A DNA stretch of 12,615 nt from Syntrophales bacterium. GTDB lineage: Bacteria; Desulfobacterota; Syntrophia; Syntrophales; UBA8958. The DNA lies in NCBI GenBank assembly GCA_023231165.1, contig JALNVY010000049.1:1-12615 (forward strand). Direction: 5' to 3'. Shown here piece after piece: positions 1 to 6,340 of the stretch; within the stretch, counting starts at the first letter, position 1, and every line of letters starts with the position of its first letter. Both the position numbers and the translations under genes were made by a program. A model generated the notes under the pieces. It did no database searches. It was not told the DNA's origin and saw only the letters and a program-made list of their open reading frames with translations.

Positions 1-675
1 GGCGGCGAGATTGGGGAGGTGGGAGGAAAGAACAGCACCGAGGAAGAACTGGCTGCCTTTATGGAGGGCTATCAGGAAGATTTGCAGAAAATCGACGAAA
101 CCATGAAAGGGATCAGTAAAATCAGCGTGCAGACGGGAACAAGCCATGGCGGTGTGCCCATGCCGGATGGATCCGTTGCGGAGGTCAAGCTGGATTTTGA
201 CACCCTGGCGAAACTATCCGAGGCGGCGCGGGTAACTTACGGTCTCGCCGGGGCGGTCCAGCATGGGGCGTCCACTTTGCCGGAAGAGGCCTTTGATCGC
301 TTTCCCGCCGTTGGGACTGCGGAAGTTCATTTGGCCACCGGATTTCAGAACATCATCTACGACAGTTCCCATCTTCCCGCCGACATAAAAAAGCGTATTT
401 ATGATTATCTGAACAAGGAGTGCCGCGGGGAAAAAAAAGAGAGCGATACGGAAGAGCAGTTCCTCTACAAAACCCGGAAAAAGGGCCTCGGACCATTTAA
501 GCGAGACCTCTGGGAACTACCGCCGGACCATCTGACTGCCATGGGAACGGAACTGGAAAGCCGGTTCTCTTTCCTCTTTAAAAAACTGCATGTAGCGGAT
601 ACGAAGAGGATCATGGAAACATTCGTCAAACCGGAGGATGTTCCCCTCAAGGCCCCGGCAGGCCTGAAAGAATGA
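1..675 (+). CDS. Class II (zinc-type) ketose-bisphosphate aldolase-like protein, C-terminal part
   Basis: The gene is cut by the left window edge. The frame is open from base 1, and the first visible residues (GGEIGEVGGKNST) read like the interior of a TIM barrel, so the GTG at base 19 is not the real start. Visible class II aldolase features are TSHGG near residue 48, a likely metal-ligand region, then a substrate-loop type stretch VQHGASTLPEEAF, then AEVHLATGFQNIIYD. The family cleaves or forms ketose bisphosphates, such as fructose 1,6-bisphosphate, using Zn2+. The last ~90 residues are charged and helical and extend past the barrel as I would expect it. The segment where common class II FBAs carry an N-x-D-T/S motif reads VHLATGFQN instead, so the substrate may not be fructose bisphosphate. 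The gene converges on metG. The superfamily is reasonably sure; the substrate is not known. Confidence 0.72.
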   Translation, partial: GGEIGEVGGKNSTEEELAAFMEGYQEDLQKIDETMKGISKISVQTGTSHGGVPMPDGSVAEVKLDFDTLAKLSEAARVTYGLAGAVQHGASTLPEEAFDRFPAVGTAEVHLATGFQNIIYDSSHLPADIKKRIYDYLNKECRGEKKESDTEEQFLYKTRKKGLGPFKRDLWELPPDHLTAMGTELESRFSFLFKKLHVADTKRIMETFVKPEDVPLKAPAGLKE

Positions 676-691
676 ACAAATGATATCTCGT

Positions 692-818
692 ATTCCGTTT
701 CTAAATCAAAGATGAAATCAAGGCGGCAAAGCAAGAGGCGACGCAGGCGTATTTTTCATACGCCGAGGAGCCGATTGCCGATGCCAACGAAGATAGCGCT
801 TTGATTTAGAAACGGAAT
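692..818. repeat. 127-bp palindromic element with perfect 20-bp terminal inverted repeats (MITE/REP-like)
   Basis: The 20 bases at 692-711 (beginning ATTCCGTTTC) are the exact reverse complement of 799-818. Inside lies a weaker stem, CGGCAA at 724-729 with TTGCCG at 775-780, and a central 7-bp hairpin at 746-764, so the whole unit can fold into one long nested structure. Its right end is the last base of the metG TGA stop codon, and its left end is 17 bases after the aldolase stop. It therefore fills nearly all of the gap between the convergent genes. I see no clear target-site duplication (left flank ATCTCGT, right flank CAGCGG). There is no T-tract after the long stem, so this is not a textbook terminator. 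As RNA from either side it could still protect or end the transcripts. The mobile-element reading is inference from structure; copy number in the genome is unknown. Confidence 0.8.
746..764. other. Central hairpin of the 692-818 element
   Basis: GGCGTAT at 746-752 and ATACGCC at 758-764 form a perfect 7-bp stem around a 5-base loop (TTTTC on the plus strand). It lies near the middle of the larger inverted repeat. Confidence 0.7.
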
Positions 819-2719
819 CAGCGGACTTTCGCGCCCGCCTCCGGAATCCGGTCAAAGGATAACAGGGTCAGACCATCGGCCGTATCCGTGGCCAGCAGCA
901 TCCCGCGCGATTCGACACCCATGAGTTTCGTCGGTTTTAGATTGGCGACCACAACGATCATCTTGCCCACGATCTCTTCCGGTTTATAATCCTTTCCCAT
1001 TCCGGCTACGATCACTCGCTCTTCGCCGATGTCGATCTTCATTTTCAGAAGCTTGCTGGACTTCGGCACCATCTCTGCCTCCAGGACCTTAGCCACCCGT
1101 AAATCGATCTTTTCAAAATCTTCATAGGAGATTTCGGGTTTGAAGGTCGGAGCTGCTTTTTCTTGTGTTTCCATCTTTTCTTCCTTTTTAACCTCAATTC
1201 TTGGGAACAAGGCCTCAATTTTCTTCAAAGGATTCCCCGGAGGCAACCTGCCCCAGTCTTGCAGAGTTGAGAAATCCTGGGTTTCCGGGTCGTCGATGCC
1301 CAGATGGGCGAGCAGTTTTTTTGCCGTATCCGGTATGAAGGGGGCAATGAAAACGGCGATACACCTCAGGGCTTCGAGAAGGTTGTAGATAACCGTCGCC
1401 AGACGATCCTTCTTTCCGGGATCCTTAGCCAGCGTCCATGGTTCGCTCTCCACGATAAACTTGTTGGCCGTACTAATAAACCCCCAGATGGCCATCAGGG
1501 CCTTATGGGGGGCCAATTCCTGAAAACAGACATCAACCTCCTCCCGGGTCCGCCGGGCGGTAGCGGTGAAGGCCAGATCCGCATCAGATGTCGCACCCGG
1601 CCGGGGGACGGCGCCGTCAAAATATTTCAGCGCCATGGCCATGACCCGGCTGATCAGGTTACCCAGATCGTTGGCCAGATCCGCATTGACCCGCTGTACG
1701 AAACTCTCCTCGCTGAAACTGGAGTCGAGGCCGAAGACCATGTCCCGCAAGAGGAAATAGCGAAAGGCGTCCAGGCCGTACTTATCTTTCAGGTCCAGGG
1801 GTTTGACTACGTTTCCCAGGCTCTTGGACATCTTGCTCTGGTCCACGTTCCAGTACCCATGAACATTAAGATGGCGGTAGGGTTCGATCCCGGCGGCCTT
1901 AAGCATGGTGGGCCAGTAGATGCCGTGGGGTTTGAGAATATCTTTGGCAATCAGGTGCTCCGCTACGGGCCAGAAGATCCGAAAGTTCTCACCATCCGGA
2001 TAGCCGATACCGGTGATGTAGTTGATCAGCGCATCAAACCAGACATAGGTCACATAATTATCGTCGAAGGGCAGGGTAATGCCCCAGGTAAGGCGGGTCT
2101 TCGGACGGGAGATACAGAGATCTTCCAGTGGTTCTCTCAGAAACGCCAGGGCCTCGTTGCGGTAGCGTTCGGGACGAATGAAATCGGGATGATCTTGAAT
2201 GTACTGGATAAGCCAGTCCTGGTATTTGCTCATTCGGAAGAAATAATTGCTTTCCTTCCGAAATTCAGGTTCGCACTGATGATCGGGACAGAGCCCGTCC
2301 ACGAGTTCCTTCTCCATGTAAAAGCGTTCGCAGCCTACGCAATAATGTCCCTCATAGTGGCCAAAATAGATGTCCCCCGTATCGTACACCTTTTGAAGAA
2401 TCGTGCGTACAACCTGCACATGGTTTTCATCGGTGGTGCGGATGAAGTAATCGTTTTTGATGCTCAGCTCCGGCCAGAGATTTCGGAATTGCGCGCTGAT
2501 CCGGTCGGCGTAAGTCTTGGGATCGATGCCTGCCTGCTGGGCCGCTTCGGCGATTTTGTCGCCGTGCTCATCAGTACCGGTCAGAAAAAAGGTACGAAAA
2601 CCGGACAGATGGTAGTAGCGCGCCAGTACGTCGGCGACAATGGTTGTATAAGCGTGACCAATATGGGGCGAGGCGTTGACGTAATAAATAGGTGTCGTTA
2701 CGTAATAGTTTTTTTCCAT
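818..2719 (-). CDS. metG: Methionyl-tRNA synthetase with C-terminal tRNA-binding domain
   Basis: This cytoplasmic class I aminoacyl-tRNA synthetase charges tRNA-Met with methionine using ATP; the predicted protein has 633 residues. It shows the HIGH signature at residues 19-22 and KMSKS at 296-300. A zinc-knuckle region has C127, C130, C144 and C149 in the CP insertion, and an anticodon-binding helical domain follows the catalytic core. The last ~105 residues (about 527-633, with NLKPTKLMG and SRGMLLA) form the EMAP/Trbp111-type tRNA-binding domain that mediates dimerisation in many bacterial MetG proteins. A purine-rich AAGGAAGGG lies 9 bases before the ATG and overlaps the stop of the upstream PSP1 gene, 16 bp away. 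It is the last gene of the minus-strand run. Its TGA stop ends exactly where the palindromic element at 692-818 begins. Confidence 0.97.
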   Translation of the reverse strand: MEKNYYVTTPIYYVNASPHIGHAYTTIVADVLARYYHLSGFRTFFLTGTDEHGDKIAEAAQQAGIDPKTYADRISAQFRNLWPELSIKNDYFIRTTDENHVQVVRTILQKVYDTGDIYFGHYEGHYCVGCERFYMEKELVDGLCPDHQCEPEFRKESNYFFRMSKYQDWLIQYIQDHPDFIRPERYRNEALAFLREPLEDLCISRPKTRLTWGITLPFDDNYVTYVWFDALINYITGIGYPDGENFRIFWPVAEHLIAKDILKPHGIYWPTMLKAAGIEPYRHLNVHGYWNVDQSKMSKSLGNVVKPLDLKDKYGLDAFRYFLLRDMVFGLDSSFSEESFVQRVNADLANDLGNLISRVMAMALKYFDGAVPRPGATSDADLAFTATARRTREEVDVCFQELAPHKALMAIWGFISTANKFIVESEPWTLAKDPGKKDRLATVIYNLLEALRCIAVFIAPFIPDTAKKLLAHLGIDDPETQDFSTLQDWGRLPPGNPLKKIEALFPRIEVKKEEKMETQEKAAPTFKPEISYEDFEKIDLRVAKVLEAEMVPKSSKLLKMKIDIGEERVIVAGMGKDYKPEEIVGKMIVVVANLKPTKLMGVESRGMLLATDTADGLTLLSFDRIPEAGAKVR

Positions 2720-2728
2720 AGCAACCGT

Positions 2729-2737
2729 CCCTTCCTT
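2729..2737 (-). promoter_or_regulatory. Ribosome binding site of metG
   Basis: AAGGAAGGG on the minus strand lies 9 bases upstream of the metG ATG. It overlaps the TAA stop of the preceding PSP1 gene, which suggests translational coupling. Confidence 0.6.
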
Positions 2738-3530
2738 AGAGGTCCTCCATCTTGACGACCCGCTCCTCCCCGTTTTCCATTTCCACGGTGATCTCTCCCT
2801 TCAGAACACTCTGGCGAATGACCTTGGCGCGGGAGTCGTCGATTTGAATCAACTTTCCGCATTTGGGCATGTCTTTTTTCATCGCCAGATAAGAGTCGTA
2901 TTCGAAGGCGAGGCAACACATCAGCCGACCGCACAGTCCCGATATTTTTTCCGGATTGAGGGACATGCTCTGTTCCTTGGCCATTTTTACGGATACCCGA
3001 TCCAGATTGTGGAGCAGGGTCGCACAGCAGACTTCCCGTCCACAGATCCCCATGCCCTTGAGCATGCGGGCCTCCTGTCGGGCTCCGATTTGTCTCAGTT
3101 CAATCCTCGCTTTGAATCGCTGTACCAGATCCTTGATCAATTCCCGGAAATCAACCCGGTTCTCCGCCGTAAAATAAAAAACTACTTTACTGCGATCGAA
3201 GAGATATTCGACATCCACGATCTTCATGGGAAGCTCGCGCTGTTTGACCTTATCGGTGCAATAACGCCTGGCTTCTCTTTCCAGGAGCTGATTTTCCGCC
3301 TGTATCTGCACATCTTCATCGGTTGCCTGCCGAAGGATGGGTTTGTGAGTCTCAGCGGACAGTTCTCCCGCAGGAGCAGATATATCCGCAACAACTACGC
3401 CAAAGGCCATGCCATGATCTGTTTCAACGATGACGGGATCGCCTTTTTGCAGGGAAATGCCGGCGGTGGAAAAATTGTAAATTTTCCCTTCGCGTTTAAA
3501 CTTGATTCCAACAATATCCGGGTCAGCCAT
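2736..3530 (-). CDS. ricT: PSP1-domain protein, RicT/YaaT family
   Basis: The 264-residue protein belongs to the PSP1 C-terminal domain family (B. subtilis RicT/YaaT). RicT acts with RicA and RicF in a complex that binds [4Fe-4S] clusters and affects RNase Y-dependent mRNA maturation. The PSP1 core spans about residues 60-150. Two similar cysteine motifs follow, GICGREVCC (161-169) and GLCGRLMCC (198-206), plus C224; these match the family's Fe-S ligand region. It sits between holB and metG. Linkage of tmk, holB and a yaaT-type gene is also known in Firmicutes, which supports the call. The Shine-Dalgarno is weak: only a GGA is seen upstream of the ATG. I saw no ricA or ricF partner in this window, so whether the protein serves RNase Y or a DNA-replication-linked role here cannot be told from sequence. 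Confidence 0.9.
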   Translation of the reverse strand: MADPDIVGIKFKREGKIYNFSTAGISLQKGDPVIVETDHGMAFGVVVADISAPAGELSAETHKPILRQATDEDVQIQAENQLLEREARRYCTDKVKQRELPMKIVDVEYLFDRSKVVFYFTAENRVDFRELIKDLVQRFKARIELRQIGARQEARMLKGMGICGREVCCATLLHNLDRVSVKMAKEQSMSLNPEKISGLCGRLMCCLAFEYDSYLAMKKDMPKCGKLIQIDDSRAKVIRQSVLKGEITVEMENGEERVVKMEDL

Positions 3531-3556
3531 GAGTATCCATAAAGACGTTGATTGAA

Positions 3557-4528
3557 TTAGAGGCGGAGTGTAAACGTCATGGCCTCTAAAGTCAACAGCT
3601 TATTGGCATTGTACTCAAGGGCGCGGATAGACGCGGAGATGGTTTGCAGGTTGTAAAGGATATCATCGGTGGTTAAGCGGGTTATGGCCTGGATGGCATC
3701 CTGCTCGTCGCTATTTGCCGTCGTCGGATCTCCTGGAATTTCCTTCCAGACCAGGGCGTCCCGGAAACAGGACAGGAGGAGGGAGAGCTTTTCAGAGACG
3801 TCTTTTTTATCTTTTCCCAGATACCTCATCAGGGAAAGCCTTCGCAGGGGATCTCCGGAATGGTCGGCGGCGAGACGCCCCATGACGACCTTCCTGTCGG
3901 CAAGGTAATCGTCTCCCTTGAGGTGCCGCGCCCGCTGGATACTTCCCTCGGCCGCAGCGGCAATCATTCTGGCCGTCTCATGGGCAAGGGACTCTTTTTT
4001 CTCAAGATATGCGGCCACGGTCTCCTGTCGCAAGGGGCTGAACCGGAGCTGCTGGCAGCGGGAAAGAATCGTTCTGGGAAGGGTGTATGGTTTTGAGGTA
4101 ATCAGGACGAGAATATTTGCCGGTGATGGTTCTTCAAGGGTCTTTAAGAGGGCATTGGCGGCAACCTGATGCATCCGGTCTGCCTCATCGATGATAAACA
4201 ACCTCCGTCCCCCCTCCAACGGACGAAAGGCCATCATAAGGAGAAGATCCTTGACGGCTTGAATTTTTATAAAGGCCCCTTCTGCGGCAACGGTAATCAG
4301 GTCGGGATGATTGCCGTGGCCGGTTTTTTTACAGGACAGACATGTATGGCAGGCTTCCGCCTGTTTCCTGTCGCAGAGAATGGCTGCCGCAAAGGCCATC
4401 GCGACGGCTTTCTTGCCGATTCCCTCCCGGCCGTGAAAAAGGTAGGCGTGCGCAAGGCGTCCACCGGTGATGGCGGACTTCAAAAGGGCGATCTGTTTTT
4501 CATGGCCGTAGATATCCTGAAAGGACAT
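3557..4528 (-). CDS. holB: DNA polymerase III clamp loader, delta-prime subunit
   Basis: This AAA+ subunit of the clamp loader (323 residues from the chosen start) helps open and load the beta clamp at primer ends. Counted from that start, it shows a P-loop-like GREGIGKK (33-40), a zinc-binding Cys set C52, C60, C63 and C66, a Walker B stretch IIDEAD (112-117), and the sensor-1/arginine-finger motif SRC (156-158). The ATG at 4528 begins MSFQDIYGHE, the usual delta-prime N-terminus, and has AGGA 9 bases upstream. An in-frame TTG at 4576 would add 16 residues, but 12 of its codons lie in the palindrome at 4542-4602 and match no family sequence, so I reject it. The tmk-holB pairing is conserved in many bacteria. 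TAA stops 26 bp before the PSP1 gene. Confidence 0.94.
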   Translation of the reverse strand: MSFQDIYGHEKQIALLKSAITGGRLAHAYLFHGREGIGKKAVAMAFAAAILCDRKQAEACHTCLSCKKTGHGNHPDLITVAAEGAFIKIQAVKDLLLMMAFRPLEGGRRLFIIDEADRMHQVAANALLKTLEEPSPANILVLITSKPYTLPRTILSRCQQLRFSPLRQETVAAYLEKKESLAHETARMIAAAAEGSIQRARHLKGDDYLADRKVVMGRLAADHSGDPLRRLSLMRYLGKDKKDVSEKLSLLLSCFRDALVWKEIPGDPTTANSDEQDAIQAITRLTTDDILYNLQTISASIRALEYNANKLLTLEAMTFTLRL

Positions 4529-4537
4529 AACCTTTAA

Positions 4538-4541
4538 TCCT
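4538..4541 (-). promoter_or_regulatory. Likely ribosome binding site of holB
   Basis: AGGA on the minus strand lies 9 bases before the ATG at 4528 and directly abuts the outer end of the 29-bp palindrome (4542). An AAAGG at 4531-4535 is only 2 bases from the ATG and is probably too close. The site fixes the short holB start and places it just outside the stem-loop. Confidence 0.5.
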
Positions 4542-4602
4542 GTGGGGTCAGGCTTACTTATTGACATTTGGTTCAAATGTCAATAAGTAAGCCTGACCCC
4601 AC
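4542..4602. repeat. Perfect 29-bp inverted repeat with 3-nt loop at the tmk/holB junction (REP/RAYT-like palindrome)
   Basis: The left arm 4542-4570 (starting GTGGGGTCAGGC, ending GACATTTG) is the exact reverse complement of the right arm 4574-4602; the loop is GTT at 4571-4573. The element overlaps the 3' end of tmk and ends 13 bp before the holB start. On the tmk-holB transcript it would form a very stable hairpin. No U-tract follows, so it is not an intrinsic terminator. From memory, and unverified, GTCAATA...CCTGACCCC-type palindromes recur near REP-associated tyrosine transposase (RAYT) genes in related bacteria. No transposase lies in this window. Flanks (TCCT on the left, TATT on the right) show no obvious target duplication. 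Confidence 0.88.
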
Positions 4603-5230
4603 TATTCTCGATATGGAAACGAACCGTCTCCTGAAGATCGGCTACGGAACCCGCGGCGTCAATGACCCGGAAGCGGTCTTTTTCCTGATGGGCAAGCAAG
4701 AGATACCCTTCGCGGATTTTTTTATGAAACGTCAGGTCTTCTTCTTCAAACCGGTCTTCCCGCGACTCCTGGTTGAGGCGGGCGATTCTCTCCCGTGCCC
4801 GGTTTAGCCCCACCTCCACCGGCAGATCGAAAAGTATGGTCAGGTCAGGCTTCAGGGAGTTTGTAACAAAGGCATTGAGAAAGCGAATCGCCTCGATATC
4901 CAGTCCCCGGGCATAACCCTGGTAGACCAATGTAGCATCGGCAAAGCGGTCGCAGAGAACCACCTTTCCCTCCTCAAGGGCGGGAAGAATGACTTCCCGC
5001 ACGTGCTGCGCCCGGGCGGCAGTGAATAACAGCAGTTCCGTCTCCGGATAGAGAATAAACGGGCCGCGATTGAGGAGCATTTCTCGAAGTTTTCTTCCCA
5101 GGGTGGTGCCTCCCGGTTCCTCCGTCCGGAGGCAGGGAATTCCCCGCTTGGCGAGGTAATCTGCCGCCAGAAGAATCTGGGTGGTTTTCCCACAGCCTTC
5201 TATGCCTTCAAAGGTAACGAATAATCCCAT
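4580..5230 (-). CDS. tmk: Thymidylate kinase
   Basis: dTMP kinase (216 residues) phosphorylates dTMP to dTDP with ATP in the cytoplasm, an essential step to dTTP. Motifs are the P-loop GIEGCGKTTQ (9-18), the TEEPGGT segment (36-42), the DRF triplet (94-96) that positions the nucleotide, YQGYARG (103-109), and an arginine-bearing lid around 144-161. The start at 5230 gives MGLFVTFEGIEG, the standard family N-terminus; an upstream in-frame start at 5362 would add 44 residues reading antisense through the ferredoxin gene's frame and is rejected. No clear Shine-Dalgarno is seen. The 3' end is odd: the last six residues (GVRLTY) and the TGA stop are encoded inside the 29-bp inverted repeat at 4542-4602. 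The native C-terminus seems to have been replaced by repeat-encoded residues, at a place where families tolerate change. Confidence 0.95.
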   Translation of the reverse strand: MGLFVTFEGIEGCGKTTQILLAADYLAKRGIPCLRTEEPGGTTLGRKLREMLLNRGPFILYPETELLLFTAARAQHVREVILPALEEGKVVLCDRFADATLVYQGYARGLDIEAIRFLNAFVTNSLKPDLTILFDLPVEVGLNRARERIARLNQESREDRFEEEDLTFHKKIREGYLLLAHQEKDRFRVIDAAGSVADLQETVRFHIENSGVRLTY

Positions 5231-5279
5231 GATAATATTTAGTTCTGGGTGATAAAATGAAGAGATACGGCTTGCAGTC

Positions 5280-5459
5280 TTATTTATCATTCCCGGGAAT
5301 GATTGCCTCAACGGGACATTGATCCGCACAGGCCCCACAGTCGTTGCAGACCTTGGGGTCAATTACGTATTTGTCCTCGCCTTCGCTTATGGCCTCTAGC
5401 GGGCATTCGTCTTCGCAGGAACCACAAGCTATGCACTCGTCTGTAATGATATAAGCCAT
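5280..5459 (-). CDS. 2[4Fe-4S] bacterial-type ferredoxin, 59 residues
   Basis: A short gene encodes a clostridial-type ferredoxin starting MAYIITDECIACGSC. It has two canonical cluster motifs: C9-x2-C12-x2-C15-x3-C19-P and C38-x2-C41-x2-C44-x3-C48-P. The pseudo-twofold repeat with ECPLEAI and QCPVEAI is typical of this family. It is a soluble low-potential electron carrier. A good Shine-Dalgarno (AGGAG at 5469-5473) lies 9 bases upstream of the ATG; the stop is TAA. It follows the NifU-domain gene by 28 bp and precedes tmk by 49 bp. IspH, encoded three genes upstream in the same run, needs a low-potential electron donor, so this ferredoxin is a reasonable but unproven candidate for that role. 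Confidence 0.95.
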   Translation of the reverse strand: MAYIITDECIACGSCEDECPLEAISEGEDKYVIDPKVCNDCGACADQCPVEAIIPGNDK

Positions 5460-5468
5460 TTTTACTGT

Positions 5469-5473
5469 CTCCT
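5469..5473 (-). promoter_or_regulatory. Ribosome binding site of the ferredoxin gene
   Basis: AGGAG on the minus strand lies 9 bases before the ATG at 5459. It supports this small gene being translated. Confidence 0.7.
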
Positions 5474-5487
5474 TTTCTTGTAAATAT

Positions 5488-5709
5488 TTATGCAGATATG
5501 ACTTCCCGGACTTCCGGGATTTCTTTCTTCAGGAAACTTTCAATTCCATTCTTCAGCGTCATCTGGGCCATAGGGCAACCGTGACAAGCCCCGAGGAGCT
5601 TAACTTTCACGATTCCGTCATCTGTAACATCGATGAGTTGTACATCCCCGCCATCCGCCTGAAGGTTCGGCCGAATCTTGTCGATCGCTTTTTGTACCCT
5701 TTCTTTCAT
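5488..5709 (-). CDS. NifU C-terminal-domain Fe-S scaffold/carrier protein
   Basis: The 73-residue protein consists only of the NifU C-terminal (Nfu) domain. It has RPNLQADGGD at 13-22 and the CHGC motif, C42-x2-C45, followed by PMAQMTLKNGIE. Proteins of this family bind a [4Fe-4S] cluster between subunits and pass it to client proteins. The N-terminal IscU-like and central domains of full NifU are absent, as in the stand-alone Nfu proteins of many bacteria and archaea. A strong AGGAG (5716-5720) lies 6 bases upstream of the ATG. It sits between a lipoprotein gene (22-bp gap) and the ferredoxin gene (28-bp gap). The ferredoxin, IspH and RicT-type products encoded nearby are all candidate clients; which it serves is not shown. 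Confidence 0.94.
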   Translation of the reverse strand: MKERVQKAIDKIRPNLQADGGDVQLIDVTDDGIVKVKLLGACHGCPMAQMTLKNGIESFLKKEIPEVREVISA

Positions 5710-5715
5710 AATATG

Positions 5716-5720
5716 CTCCT
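5716..5720 (-). promoter_or_regulatory. Ribosome binding site of the NifU-domain gene
   Basis: AGGAG on the minus strand lies 6 bases before the ATG at 5709. Confidence 0.7.
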
Positions 5721-5731
5721 GATCACTTTTG

Positions 5732-6340
5732 TTAATGGGGCATGGCGCCGATCATGGCATTGACTACACTCTTTCCCACATCTTTTAAATCCGGTTTCAG
5801 GAATGTATATTCCTTGACTATGTTGTGTCCCGCCTTCCAGGCTATTCTTCCCGTCGCTGCTTCGACGAGTTTCATGCTCAGACCTGCCTTGGCCACATCT
5901 TGGGACACCTTATCCTTCTGTTCTGTTGCATAATTCCAGGAATCAACCGTGACGATTAGAAATGTTTCGATCTTCAGGGAATCTCCAATCTGTCTGCTTA
6001 GGGCGGGATCAGAGTAATTCACGGTATTCAGTTTCAGGAGGTAATCCGCCACCGCTTTTTGGAGCTCTTGATCGTTCTTGAGCTGATTCTTCAAGGCATC
6101 GGATGTCAGGACCGTGGCAAACCAACGCCTGTCAATCAGATCGGTGATGATTATCTCATCGATAACGCCCCGTGCCTCCCCATAGGTTCCCACGTCGACA
6201 TACAGCAGGCCGATGGTCCGGGGGTGAAAATCCTTTATATCCGGGTCTCTCTCCGCATAGCGGATAGACCCGCCACAGGCGATAATGCTCAGGATAATTG
6301 CCGTTAGGAGCCCCGCACAAAACCACGATTTTTTTTTCAT
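5732..6340 (-). CDS. Putative lipoprotein of unknown function (possible GNA1162/CsgG-like fold)
   Basis: The 202-residue protein begins MKKKSWF, followed by a hydrophobic segment and a lipobox ending IIAC, with C22 as the predicted lipidated cysteine and G23 at +2. It is therefore an exported lipoprotein, probably of the outer membrane. The mature part alternates strands and helices. A late stretch, VTVDSWNY...MKLVEAATGRIAWKAG, resembles the beta-strand/TGxxxW pattern of GNA1162 (DUF799) and CsgG-N type lipoproteins; this is a weak resemblance recalled from family features, not a search. The start at 6340 is chosen because its ATG overlaps the TGA stop of ispH-ubiA as ATGA, with GGGGG 8 bases before it, and because it gives a clean signal peptide. 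Two upstream in-frame starts (6346, 6370) would put acidic residues before the lysine-rich n-region. Function is unknown. Confidence 0.85.
   Translation of the reverse strand: MKKKSWFCAGLLTAIILSIIACGGSIRYAERDPDIKDFHPRTIGLLYVDVGTYGEARGVIDEIIITDLIDRRWFATVLTSDALKNQLKNDQELQKAVADYLLKLNTVNYSDPALSRQIGDSLKIETFLIVTVDSWNYATEQKDKVSQDVAKAGLSMKLVEAATGRIAWKAGHNIVKEYTFLKPDLKDVGKSVVNAMIGAMPH

Noticed and set aside
712..804. A 30-codon arginine-rich open frame inside the 692-818 element.
   Set aside because: It has no convincing ribosome site, and its composition follows from the repeat's structure. An overlapping frame is equally open, so coding is not supported.
692..818. Calling the metG/aldolase gap an intrinsic terminator.
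   Set aside because: The stem is long, but no T-run follows it in either direction. I keep it as a repeat with possible 3'-end function.
1304..2755. A long open frame (483 codons) on the plus strand, antisense to metG.
   Set aside because: It is the mirror of a clearly coding metG frame. It has no family features and covers the metG start; codon bias of the real gene leaves the opposite frame open.
4529..4576. Longer holB start at a TTG (4576), adding 16 residues.
   Set aside because: Most of the added codons come from the palindrome; the ATG at 4528 gives the expected N-terminus and has a placed ribosome site.
5231..5279. Possible promoter in the 49-bp ferredoxin/tmk gap.
   Set aside because: It is AT-rich, but I see no paired -35/-10 boxes at proper spacing that leave a leader before tmk.
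5231..5362. Upstream extension of tmk by 44 residues to a start at 5362.
   Set aside because: The added residues do not look like Tmk and overlap the ferredoxin gene in another frame. The MGLFVTFEGIEG start at 5230 is the family norm.
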